64,000 bases of DNA from Tolypothrix sp. NIES-4075. GTDB lineage: Bacteria; Cyanobacteriota; Cyanobacteriia; Cyanobacteriales; Nostocaceae. The translations under genes and the position numbers were made by a program. Each line of letters begins with the position of its first letter. Position 1 is the first letter of the stretch. This document shows positions 45,073 through 53,349 of the stretch, piece after piece. The notes beneath the pieces are model-generated. The model was not told the origin of the DNA. It saw only the letters and a program-made list of their open reading frames with translations, and ran no database searches. The stretch lies in NCBI RefSeq assembly GCF_002218085.1, contig NZ_BDUC01000001.1:497955-561954 (forward strand). Direction: 5' to 3'.

Positions 45073-45578
45073 TTAACGAGGCAGGATATCATTTAAGCGA
45101 AGTTGAAGACCGGGCAAAAGTGGTGAGTTAATTGATTGGTTAAGTCGGTATTGTTGTTGAATATAGGTGTCTTCCACTAGTTGACAGACGGTGAAGGTAG
45201 GTTGTTTCGGTTTACCAATAAATGCCACACCTCCCAATCCGCGATAATCTACAATCCAATATTCAGGAATGCCTAAAAGCGCATATTCCTCAATCTTTCG
45301 AGCATAGTCAGTTTCCCAGTTGGTGCTAACAACTTCCACCACCAGTTTAAGCGAATAAAATTGTTGAGATATTGCTTCCAAACTTCTTTGATAACTGGAT
45401 AAATCAAATTTTCACAAATAGCAAATTCGGAATTATCAACAACACCCTCCCGCATCACTAGTTCTAAATCTTCTCGAAAATAATTAGAGACATTAAACGC
45501 AATTTCCAGAATAAAATTAGCTTCAGTATAAAAAACCTGAAACTCTTTCAGGACTTCACCGATAGTACTGAAAGCCAT
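45073..45578 (-). pseudogene. Uma2 family gene split by a frameshift
   Basis: The reverse strand begins MAFSTIGEVLKEFQVFYTEA... and runs to about 45370, where family sequence passes to another frame: LKLVVEVVSTNWETDYARKI, then EYALLGIPEYWIVDYRGLGG and a C-terminal INSPLLPGLQLRLNDILP. Together these make a near-complete Uma2 (DUF820) protein, with the nuclease-like VVEVVSTN motif in the second half. One insertion or deletion near 45370-45385 breaks it. The PEYWIVD half could still be made alone. Confidence 0.75.
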
Positions 45579-45599
45579 ATAAACTCCTATTAAATAACT

Positions 45600-46751
45600 T
45601 CACTTAGGCTGATATAAAGCCTCACCCGTACTCGCATCAAACACAAACAACTGATTTAAATCTAATTGTAAAGTCATGCGATCGCCTGAACGCAAACGCA
45701 CATCCGCACCTCCTTGCACATTCACCAAAACCCCCGGTAAACCAACTAACCCCCCCCGAATCAAAGTCTCCCTCCCCAAAGGTTCCACCACCTTCACCTC
45801 AACGAAGAGGCAGGGGGAAGGGGGCAGGGAGCAGGGGGAAATGACCTCTAACTCTCCTTCTTGGCGTTCTTGGCGCCTTGGCGGTTCGTTAAGATAAATA
45901 TGCTCCGGACGTATCCCCAAATCAAAACCTTGCCCTTGCTGCGGCTTTAACCTCTGCCTGATATCATCCGAAACAGGCAACAACTGACCACCCACTTCAA
46001 TTGCATCATTTTTAAACTTAGCCGGCAAAATATTCATCGGTGGACTACCTAAAAAAGTCGCCACCATTCGATTAGCAGGACGCGCATAAATACTTTGTGG
46101 ATCGCCAATTTGTTGAATTCGTCCGTTATTTAGCACCACAATCTTATCAGCCAAAGTCATCGCTTCAACTTGATCGTGAGTCACATAAATCGTCGTAATT
46201 CCCAACTTTTGATGTAGCTGTTTCAACTCAGCCCTAGTATCATCTCGCAACTGAGCATCTAAATTAGATAAAGGTTCATCAAGTAGAAAAACTTGAGGTT
46301 CACGAGCGATCGCTCTACCTAATGCTACCCGTTGTTGTTGTCCTCCCGAAAGTTGTTTCGGTTTGCGATCCAGCAGATGTTCCAAAGAAAGCGATCGCGC
46401 TACCGTCACTACCCTATCTTGAATTGTCTTCGGGTCAAATTTTCGCATCTGCAAACCAAAAGCGATATTTTGCGCTACTGTCATATGCGGATACAGCGCG
46501 TAATTTTGGAAAACCATCGCTACATCCCGCTGTCTTGCCGGGATATTGTTCACCAAGCGATCGCCTATAAACAGTTTGCCAGAAGTCGCAGATTCTAAAC
46601 CAGCGATCGTCCTGAGAATTGTAGACTTACCGCAACCCGATGGTCCCACCAAAACCCAAAATTCACCATCAGGAATTTCAAAGGTAATATCCTCGATAGC
46701 GGTGACGTTGTTAAACCTGCGTTTTATGTCTTCTAAACGAACATTTGCCAT
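45600..46751 (-). CDS. carbohydrate ABC transporter ATPase (MalK/UgpC type) with repeat insertion
   Basis: This 383-residue ATPase of the CUT1 sugar-uptake group has Walker A GPSGCGKST, Q loop VFQNYALYPHMTV, signature LSGGQQQRVALGRA, Walker B VFLLDEPLSNLDA and His-loop YVTHDQVEA. The regulatory TOBE domain follows from about residue 240. Within it, residues about 285-320 (PPRRQERQEGELEVISPCSL...) come from a CAGGGGGAAGGGGGCAG-type array and are not family sequence. No permease or binding-protein genes are adjacent, as is common for shared MalK-type ATPases. Confidence 0.92.
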   Translation of the reverse strand: MANVRLEDIKRRFNNVTAIEDITFEIPDGEFWVLVGPSGCGKSTILRTIAGLESATSGKLFIGDRLVNNIPARQRDVAMVFQNYALYPHMTVAQNIAFGLQMRKFDPKTIQDRVVTVARSLSLEHLLDRKPKQLSGGQQQRVALGRAIAREPQVFLLDEPLSNLDAQLRDDTRAELKQLHQKLGITTIYVTHDQVEAMTLADKIVVLNNGRIQQIGDPQSIYARPANRMVATFLGSPPMNILPAKFKNDAIEVGGQLLPVSDDIRQRLKPQQGQGFDLGIRPEHIYLNEPPRRQERQEGELEVISPCSLPPSPCLFVEVKVVEPLGRETLIRGGLVGLPGVLVNVQGGADVRLRSGDRMTLQLDLNQLFVFDASTGEALYQPK

Positions 46752-46772
46752 TGAATTTAAGAGTGAGGAGTT

Positions 46773-47000
46773 TTATTCAAGCAATGCTATAAAATCATCC
46801 TTTGAAATTTCAGCATCGCGTAATATTTTGCGTAGCAATCCTTTGCCAATAGTTTTACCACCATGAATAGGAATAGTTGCTACGCGTCCATCTTCATGTT
46901 CCATGCGTACATGACTACCTTTTTGACGCACCACTTGAAAGCCTACTTTTTCCAAAGTCCTAATAACTGCGTCTCCCGTTAAAGCGGGTAGTTTTGGCAT
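46773..47000 (-). CDS. hicA: HicA mRNA interferase toxin
   Basis: A 75-residue double-stranded-RNA-binding-fold toxin: LTGDAVIRTLEKVGFQVVRQ, then KGSHVRM with the catalytic His, and IPIHGGKTIGKGLLRKILRD. It cleaves mRNA without needing the ribosome. Its ATG overlaps the hicB stop by one base (TGATG), giving coupled translation with antitoxin first. Confidence 0.93.
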   Translation of the reverse strand: MPKLPALTGDAVIRTLEKVGFQVVRQKGSHVRMEHEDGRVATIPIHGGKTIGKGLLRKILRDAEISKDDFIALLE

Positions 47001-47221
47001 CAAATAACTACCTTTTGAATACCGACAAATTCCGGTATATTTTCCTCACTTTCTGCTTCCAAACATAATTCAATTACTTCTTTCATATTCGCCATCAGCT
47101 CGTCTATTGTTTCTCCTTGGCTATAACAAGCTTTGAGATAGGGAACTTCTCCAATATAATATCCATCTTCGTCACGCTCAATGATGACGTAAAATTCGCG
47201 TTTGCTGGTATTTATCGTCAT
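47000..47221 (-). CDS. hicB: HicB antitoxin
   Basis: A 73-residue partial RNase-H-fold antitoxin: REFYVIIERDEDGYYIGEVP, LKACYSQGETIDELMANMKE and AESEENIPEFVG. It lacks an added C-terminal DNA-binding domain, so autoregulation may need another factor. It stands upstream of hicA in one operon. Confidence 0.92.
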   Translation of the reverse strand: MTINTSKREFYVIIERDEDGYYIGEVPYLKACYSQGETIDELMANMKEVIELCLEAESEENIPEFVGIQKVVI

Positions 47222-47237
47222 ATGTATTTACCCGTGT

Positions 47238-47960
47238 TTATTTTGCATTAGTCCAAGCTGGATGAGAAAATAAAGAAGCAATTACACGCACCCCACGCAG
47301 TTGATTGGAAAGTGGTAAATGACCTTTGGGTGCGCTTAAATCCCAGGTAAACTCGTTAGGATAACGTGTCCAATTGTTGCCATTTTTCCAGCCAATTTTT
47401 GACCAGAAATTGTCCCAATTTTTACTTAATCCCAACCAAATTTCTCGCTGTACTGAAAAGCCAAATTTGCCTTGAGAGTGAACTAACCACAGATGATTAA
47501 TCGTTTGTAAGTCAGTAATGGGAAAATTTTCTACTTCGGTAAAATACAACCATTTTCTTTGGACTGCCGTTGGTCCTGCGAGTTCGCACATTTTTTGCAA
47601 AGTCAAGCGATCGGCTGCTTGAAAGTCTTGGACGGCAAGTAGCTGTTGCAAAGGATTGTAATCAATCCCGCACTCTGATTTTAGAGGTACAATTCCCTCA
47701 GGGAAATAAGAGAGCAGAAATTCTTTTGCTTTGGGTGCATTAGACTTGAAGAGGACTTGATAGGCATTGCCATCAATCCAAGTCGCTTTAGTCTCGCGAC
47801 GTTTTAGTAAAAACTCCATCAATGCGTGCAATCCTTCATCACCGAGGTCTGATAGCTGTAAAATCAGTTGTTGTTGGACGCTAATAGACCCAGCGATTAA
47901 CTTTTCAAGTAGAAGGTCGATGTCATTAGCAGTGCCTGGTACAATCATTGGGTCTGTCAT
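47238..47960 (-). CDS. gun4: GUN4 tetrapyrrole-binding regulator of Mg-chelatase
   Basis: A 240-residue protein with an N-terminal helical repeat domain (about residues 10-80) and the C-terminal GUN4 core (about 85-235). Core features are YNPLQQLLAVQDFQAADRLT, VENFPITDLQTINHLWLVHS, FGFSVQREIWL and FTWDLSAPKGHLP. The two-domain layout and length match cyanobacterial Gun4, which binds protoporphyrin and stimulates ChlH in chlorophyll synthesis. Shorter GUN4-domain proteins fused to kinases are common, but this one is free-standing. It is divergent from icd. Confidence 0.88.
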   Translation of the reverse strand: MTDPMIVPGTANDIDLLLEKLIAGSISVQQQLILQLSDLGDEGLHALMEFLLKRRETKATWIDGNAYQVLFKSNAPKAKEFLLSYFPEGIVPLKSECGIDYNPLQQLLAVQDFQAADRLTLQKMCELAGPTAVQRKWLYFTEVENFPITDLQTINHLWLVHSQGKFGFSVQREIWLGLSKNWDNFWSKIGWKNGNNWTRYPNEFTWDLSAPKGHLPLSNQLRGVRVIASLFSHPAWTNAK

Positions 47961-48238
47961 GCCATTTCCGGAGTGTTAGCGTAATTGAGCGATCGCTATA
48001 GCCGTGCATTCTGTAAGCTGAAGCATTGATAGCGAAATGTAGTTTACTATTTTTGAGCGTACAAAAAGCAATGGTTTGACCGAATCCCTTACCTTTGTTT
48101 TCTAACCTACACCGGGAATAAGGGTAAATTTTCCGCCTCATAAATGGGTGAAAACAAGACACAGTACAATCTGCCGTCACTCTCAAGAACCATTTTCTCA
48201 ACCAAAGCGGCAGCGTATTTATTAGGAGTGTGTAATAT

Positions 48239-49660
48239 ATGTACGACAAGATTACCCCCCCCACAACCGGAGCAAAAATCTCCTTTTCTAACACTGAACC
48301 GATTGTGCCTGATAATCCAATTATCCCTTTTATTCGCGGCGATGGCACAGGAATAGATATTTGGCCCGCAGCCCAAAAGGTACTTGATGCTGCGGTAGAA
48401 GTAGCATACAAAGGCACGCGCAAAATTAGCTGGTTTAAGGTTTACGCTGGTGATGAAGCTTGCGAATTATACGGAACATATCAGTATTTACCAGAAGATA
48501 CCCTCACGGCGATTAAAGAATATGGTGTGGCGATAAAGGGACCGCTAACAACTCCCATCGGCGGCGGTATTCGTTCTTTAAACGTGGCTTTGCGGCAAAT
48601 TTTTGACCTTTACGCTTGCGTGCGTCCTTGCCGCTATTATGCGGGTACGCCCTCACCGCACAAAAACCCCGAAAAACTTGATGTGATTGTTTATCGGGAA
48701 AATACGGAGGATATTTATTTAGGAATTGAATGGCGACAAGGAAGCGAAATAGGCGATCGCCTCATCAAAATCCTCAACGAAGAATTGATCCCCGCCACCC
48801 CAGAACACGGTAAAAAGCAAATTCCCCTCGATTCCGGTATTGGCATCAAACCCATCAGCAAAAAGGGTTCCCAGCGGCTTGTACGCCGTGCAATGAAACA
48901 CGCCTTGCTTTTGCCCAAAAACAAGCAAATGGTGACTTTGGTGCATAAAGGCAACATTATGAAGTACACCGAAGGCGCTTTTCGCGATTGGGGTTATGAA
49001 TTGGTACAGAGCGAGTTTCGCAACGAGTGCGTCACCGAACGGGAATCTTGGATTTTGAGTAACAAAGAGAAAAATTCCGACATCAGCTTAGAAGAAAACG
49101 CCCGGATGATCGATCCTGGGTATGATGGTTTAACTGAAGAGAAGAAAGCGCAAATTGTCAAGGAAGTTGAAACAGTTCTTAATGAAATTTGGGAAACTCA
49201 CGGCAATGGAAAGTGGAAAGATAAGGTGATGGTGAACGATCGCATTGCCGACAGTATTTTTCAACAAATCCAAACTCGACCAGATGAGTATTCGATTTTG
49301 GCGACAATGAACTTAAACGGCGATTATTTATCTGATGCAGCAGCAGCGATCGTTGGTGGTTTGGGGATGGGACCTGGGGCAAATATTGGCGATGCTTGTG
49401 CGATATTTGAAGCTACCCACGGTACTGCACCGAAACACGCTGGATTAGATCGGATAAATCCCGGTTCGGTGATTTTGTCGGGGGTGATGATGTTGGAATA
49501 TATGGGTTGGCAAGAAGCAGCGGACTTGATAAAGAAAGGATTGGGGAATGCGATCGCTGCTGGTGAAGTTACCTATGATTTAGCACGTTTGCTATCTCCG
49601 CCGGTGGAACCGTTGAAGTGTTCGGAGTTTGCGGAGGCAATAATTAAGCAGTTTAAGTAG
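48239..49660 (+). CDS. icd: NADP-dependent isocitrate dehydrogenase
   Basis: A 473-residue enzyme oxidising isocitrate to 2-oxoglutarate, the carbon skeleton for ammonium assimilation. Signatures: IPFIRGDGTGIDIWPAAQKV, the substrate Ser region TTPIGGGIRSLNVALRQIFD, YRENTEDIYLGIEW, LVHKGNIMKYTEGAF and FEATHGTAPKHAGLD. Cyanobacterial length (about 473, longer than E. coli) fits. AGGAG precedes the ATG at a 9-base spacing. I looked for an NtcA box upstream and saw none convincing. Confidence 0.96.
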   Translation: MYDKITPPTTGAKISFSNTEPIVPDNPIIPFIRGDGTGIDIWPAAQKVLDAAVEVAYKGTRKISWFKVYAGDEACELYGTYQYLPEDTLTAIKEYGVAIKGPLTTPIGGGIRSLNVALRQIFDLYACVRPCRYYAGTPSPHKNPEKLDVIVYRENTEDIYLGIEWRQGSEIGDRLIKILNEELIPATPEHGKKQIPLDSGIGIKPISKKGSQRLVRRAMKHALLLPKNKQMVTLVHKGNIMKYTEGAFRDWGYELVQSEFRNECVTERESWILSNKEKNSDISLEENARMIDPGYDGLTEEKKAQIVKEVETVLNEIWETHGNGKWKDKVMVNDRIADSIFQQIQTRPDEYSILATMNLNGDYLSDAAAAIVGGLGMGPGANIGDACAIFEATHGTAPKHAGLDRINPGSVILSGVMMLEYMGWQEAADLIKKGLGNAIAAGEVTYDLARLLSPPVEPLKCSEFAEAIIKQFK

Positions 49661-49702
49661 ATAATACGCCCGCAGGCTATAAGCCTGGGGCTAAAAGAAC
49701 AA

Positions 49703-49720
49703 AGCCCGCCTACGCGGGCT
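49703..49720 (+). terminator. AGCCCGC/GCGGGCT hairpin after icd
   Basis: A perfect 7-bp GC-rich stem with a CTAC loop, about 40 bases after icd, preceded by a second CAGGCTATAAGCCTG hairpin. It has the form of the dispersed cyanobacterial AAGCCCGCC element and can serve as a transcript end. Confidence 0.6.
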
Positions 49721-49737
49721 ATTAAAACAGTAGAGTA

Positions 49738-49951
49738 ATGAAGACACTGAACCAAAAGAACAAGCAGATTGAGAAGCCGTCCTTAGAATATTATTTAAAC
49801 CTTCAGTACCCTGTCACACTGTACCCCGATGCAGAGGGGGGATATGTCGCTCAAATTAAAGATTTGCTCTTGTTGTCTGACTCAAGGTGAAACCTTGGAA
49901 GAGACAATGGCGAATATAAATGAGGCGCGACCCAATAAACCATTTTTATAA
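49738..49951 (+). pseudogene. HicB-like antitoxin remnant with frameshift
   Basis: The ATG opens MKTLNQKNKQIEKPSLEYYL...LYPDAEGGYVAQIKDL, a HicB N-terminus. It then leaves frame at about 49870; the other frame continues CLTQGETLEETMANINEARP and stops. The pieces join into a HicB of about 70 residues. No hicA follows. Confidence 0.7.
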
Positions 49952-50127
49952 GTAATTATACGAATTAATAATTAAAAAAAAGACAAATAGATGAGATAAG
50001 AGCAAAGCGATCGCCCTTTCCCCAAAAAAGCGATCGCCCCAAATCATCGTGATTCTTTTTAGTCCGCGACGGCGGACTTTGTTTGTGTGCCCGTAAACTC
50101 TGCGACTTCCAGTCGCTAGGTACAATC

Positions 50128-50184
50128 TTTGCTCTTGTTGTCTCACCCAAGGGTACACAGTAGATGAGACAATGGCAAATATAA
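50128..50184 (+). pseudogene. second short HicB fragment
   Basis: TTTGCTCTTGTTGTCTCACC and the following bases (to GAGACAATGGCAAATATAAT) repeat 49863-49918 of the first HicB remnant with substitutions. It is only about 55 bases long, lying beyond a GTCCGCGACGGCGGAC hairpin, so the region went through a duplication before decay. The rest of 49952-50397 shows no gene. Confidence 0.5.
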
Positions 50185-50397
50185 TACGGATCGCGGGAAT
50201 TGACCGATTGAGACAGCGCCCAAGTGAGGAGCGAAAATATTCCTTTACCTTGTAACAATGATACCAAAGCGTGGTAAGGTACTGGTAAAGATGGCAAAAT
50301 TTCTGCATTGTCGTTTAGCAGTCTTTGCGATCGCAAAAATGTCAGTCTCAATCAGTACCGAAGTGTTTTTGTTCGCATAAAGCAACAAATTAATCAG

Positions 50398-51723
50398 TTA
50401 TGTGCGTGCCGCTATACAGCTGCGTTTGGCGATCGCGCAGCAACTCTGCTTTGAGTATCGCCTCTGGTTGTTTTTCAACAAGCAAAGCACAATAGTCAGT
50501 AACAAAATAGCATTTACTGCTGATGGCTCTGGCACTTTCTTAACTTCCTGTCCCGCTCCTACGGGGGTGTGGCAAGAACCATTGACAGTGTGATTATTAA
50601 CAACACCATTGCCACCAGACATCGTAGGGCATACGGTAGGGCTAGGACTAGGGGGAGGGGGAGGAGTAACACCAGTTTCCCCACCGCTGGAAATAAGAGT
50701 ACCTCTTGAAGAAGAACTATCTCCACTATCTCCATTCAACAATAGAAATAAAAGCAATCCTGCCAGAGGAATTCCTATTAACCAAGTAGGAAAGCGATTA
50801 CCGGAACCGTCTGGGGTCAAAGCATATCCTTCTGAGAAAGAAGGAACATCAAGGCTTATCGCTTCTGGCTCCAACGTGACTACAGGACCACCCAAAAAGG
50901 TATTTCCTTCTAAAGCTTGCCCGTATAGCGAATCAAATTCATTCGGAATTCCCGCAAAGGGACGACCGTATTCTCCTCCTTCGGGTGAGAAGGGAACGGA
51001 AAGTATGTGTAAAATGCTGTCTTTGAGTGCATTCTCATTTCCGGCATTCAACGCTTCCAACCCTCTAGAGAAGTTACCCAAGTAATACTGCGTCACCTCT
51101 TTTGGCAAACCCAAAGACTGAATCTGCTGCTCAAGGTTAGGAATTTTTGAGACTTCTTCTAAAAGCAGACGCCCATAAGAGTATTTCAAGTCCAGCAATC
51201 CACTCCGGAGACTGAGTGAGTTATTGTCTCCGGATAATGGTGACCAGTAGAAGTTCTTGGTTATCAGTCCCAGATTTTCTACCGGAGTCCGACTAACCTG
51301 TTGCCCCAAAACATACTGATAGCCATCCATAATGTTTCTGGCATCGTTTTGCCAAAAAGACGAATATGGAACTTCAAGCAGACGGGGGTTGTTACCGTAG
51401 AAATTAGAGAAATTACGGAAGTTTTGCTCTCCACCGGCTGCACGTATCAGAAGGTTGGAGTAGTTAGTATTGTTATTTTGTTCAACTAATTGTTGGAGTA
51501 CCTCTCCAGTCTTGTTGCAACCAAGTCCAAATCCTGTAAGACACTCAGGAATGACTCGCATCTGACTGAGACTTTCTCCCGAAAGCTGGTACTGGAGATA
51601 ATTTTGCTCCAATCCTGGTTGAACACCATAGCGTCCTATATTCAGTTGAGCCGAAGCAGGCTGAATAACTGCCATTACTGCGAACAATGACAACGCAACC
51701 CTGTTTACGACTGACTTCAACAC
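50398..51723 (-). CDS. secreted PEP-CTERM protein of unknown function (441 aa)
   Basis: The GTG start at 51723 has GGAGG in good position. A signal peptide (VALSLFAVMAVIQPASAQ) leads to a 300-residue domain rich in Asn, Leu and Tyr (NYLQYQLSGESLSQMRVIPE...). A membrane segment (LIGIPLAGLLLFLLLNG) and a Pro-rich spacer (TPPPPPSPSP) follow, then VPEPSAVNAILLLTIVLCLL and a basic end, which is a PEP-CTERM-like sorting signal. Two Cys pairs are in the body. It is downstream of a smaller exported protein. I do not recognise the main domain. Confidence 0.75.
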   Translation of the reverse strand: MLKSVVNRVALSLFAVMAVIQPASAQLNIGRYGVQPGLEQNYLQYQLSGESLSQMRVIPECLTGFGLGCNKTGEVLQQLVEQNNNTNYSNLLIRAAGGEQNFRNFSNFYGNNPRLLEVPYSSFWQNDARNIMDGYQYVLGQQVSRTPVENLGLITKNFYWSPLSGDNNSLSLRSGLLDLKYSYGRLLLEEVSKIPNLEQQIQSLGLPKEVTQYYLGNFSRGLEALNAGNENALKDSILHILSVPFSPEGGEYGRPFAGIPNEFDSLYGQALEGNTFLGGPVVTLEPEAISLDVPSFSEGYALTPDGSGNRFPTWLIGIPLAGLLLFLLLNGDSGDSSSSRGTLISSGGETGVTPPPPPSPSPTVCPTMSGGNGVVNNHTVNGSCHTPVGAGQEVKKVPEPSAVNAILLLTIVLCLLKNNQRRYSKQSCCAIAKRSCIAART

Positions 51724-51756
51724 AATTAACCTCCACCAAATAAAATTGGACTTAAC

Positions 51757-52389
51757 CTAACGGACTTGGCTAGAACCCAAGTTAGACGGTGAATTGATGT
51801 TTATGGTAATCCCCGTACCCTTGAGTTCTCCCGCATTAAGCGGGTGGTAGATTACAAAACTACGGCTGGGTTGGTCAAACAGATAACCACGGCGTGAAGC
51901 CTGTATCTTCCCGGAGCGTACTAGCGATATAAATGTCTCCAAATACTTACGTATACTTTGACGGTTGTTCCGGGTTGTATTTGTATAGTTATCAACAAGC
52001 GTCATGAAGAAATCTAAGCTGCGGTTTTCTTGCCCCTCAATCAAACTGCCCTGTTCGAGGAAAGAACTTGCCACGAGCTTTCCATCTATCTGTTGAACCT
52101 TTAAGAGGGTGTAATAGCGTCCTTCCTTTTTCGGGTCATTCGCATAACAAACCCACGAACCGTCACTGTTTTGTATAAAACCTTGCTGCGCCAGGTAGGA
52201 AATTGGAGAATTACTTGGCTGGCTTAATGGAGGTAACAAACTCTCCACTGCATCAAAAGAGCAAATTTTCTGTGTTATTCTTTTAGGGGAAGCAGTCGGA
52301 GCCTCCTGTGAAAATGCAACATCAGATACAGCGGCTACTGCATATATAGCAAAAGCCGCTGCGCCAAAAAAGCGCACAAATATATTCAT
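51757..52389 (-). CDS. exported hypothetical protein (210 aa)
   Basis: A signal peptide (FVRFFGAAAFAIYAVAAVSDVAFSQ) precedes a mixed alpha/beta domain with two Cys (KICSFD, SWVCYAN), a QIDGKLVASSFLEQGSLIEG segment and C-terminal RSFVIYHPLNAGELKGTGIT. GGAG stands before the ATG. It lies 33 bases upstream of the PEP-CTERM protein gene on the same strand, so the two likely act together at the cell surface. Family not recognised. Confidence 0.7.
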   Translation of the reverse strand: MNIFVRFFGAAAFAIYAVAAVSDVAFSQEAPTASPKRITQKICSFDAVESLLPPLSQPSNSPISYLAQQGFIQNSDGSWVCYANDPKKEGRYYTLLKVQQIDGKLVASSFLEQGSLIEGQENRSLDFFMTLVDNYTNTTRNNRQSIRKYLETFISLVRSGKIQASRRGYLFDQPSRSFVIYHPLNAGELKGTGITININSPSNLGSSQVR

Positions 52390-53313
52390 TGAAAATCTCC
52401 GTTAGATAATCCGATCAGGACAGCGTGTAGCAGGAATTGCTGATTTTTGTCAAAAAATGCGTATCACTAACGGGGAACACACAAGTTACACTCATGCTTT
52501 CGGGCAGCTTTATTTCTAGCCGGAAAATTATAAGTTTAAGATTCTAGGACTTACGCATTGGCAAAAATCTGATTGTGTCAGCATAGCCCTACCAGGACGG
52601 CTTACGGAAGATAAGCTTGGAGAGCTTTACCTCCGTATTCTTAACTAGGTCTAATACCATTTCTTTATGCAATGCCTGGGATATAAATGAGAAAAAATAC
52701 GCTTGACATCGCATACAGACTAGACAGCTAGACTACACAACTGCACTACGAATGCACCGTATTCTTAGTCCATGTAGCTGCACGCGAAAGTAAAATGCGT
52801 AAGTTTTACATTCCTAATTTCAGATGAAGTTAGGATGCAAAGACAAAGCAGCGGTGAAACAGCGCTCCATGCTCTGCATTCATTAGCCAATATTTACTTT
52901 CATTAGTATCGGCTAACGCCTCGTAAGGCTACTTTACTAGACACGATTATCATGAGCGTCGCATTTGTTAAATATCGAATAAACTTTTGAGATATGATTG
53001 ATAATAGCGCATAATCATCAATTAATTCTTTCTTTAAATATTAAATATGGGGTTATACCCCACAACATCTAACTTAAGAGCGATAATGCTAGGTGTCTTC
53101 AGGCATAGCTGAAAAATATTAGTCTCTTTTTTATACCCAGGCATATAATACGCAGTTGCGTTCGGTCGTAAAAACTGATGGGGTATATTGAATGGCGCTT
53201 TGGCGAGGACACAGAAATTAGCCGCAGGGCGATCGCCCAACTGAAAACGGCTATGAAGCAATACCTGCTTGACTTACGTGGATTCTGTGAATACTTGCTA
53301 CTCCCCCACTTTT
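52390..53313. other. long intergenic region, no gene seen
   Basis: About 920 bases between two reverse-strand genes. It holds a promoter-like CTTGACATCGCATACAGACT near 52702 and no open frame that I can support. Small frames at 53034-53350 lack family features. Confidence 0.45.
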
Positions 53314-53343
53314 GTAGAGACGCGAGGAACATCGCGTCTCTAC
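53314..53343. repeat. GTAGAGACGCGA...TCGCGTCTCTAC palindrome
   Basis: A 30-base inverted repeat of the family at 8085 and 9689, ending six bases before the stop codon of the next reverse-strand gene; probable transcript-end hairpin. Confidence 0.65.
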
Positions 53344-53349
53344 AACTCA

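Noticed and set aside
45273..45578. Uma2 first-half frame as an independent 101-residue protein
   Set aside because: Its last 30 residues are out-of-frame translation of the Uma2 middle part; the frameshifted pseudogene explains both halves.
47961..48238. NtcA-type GTA-N8-TAC site ahead of icd
   Set aside because: No convincing spacing match with a following -10 element was seen by eye.
47926..48423. Reverse frames of 165 and 89 codons over the gun4-icd gap
   Set aside because: They run antisense to the icd start and show no family features; icd itself is certain.
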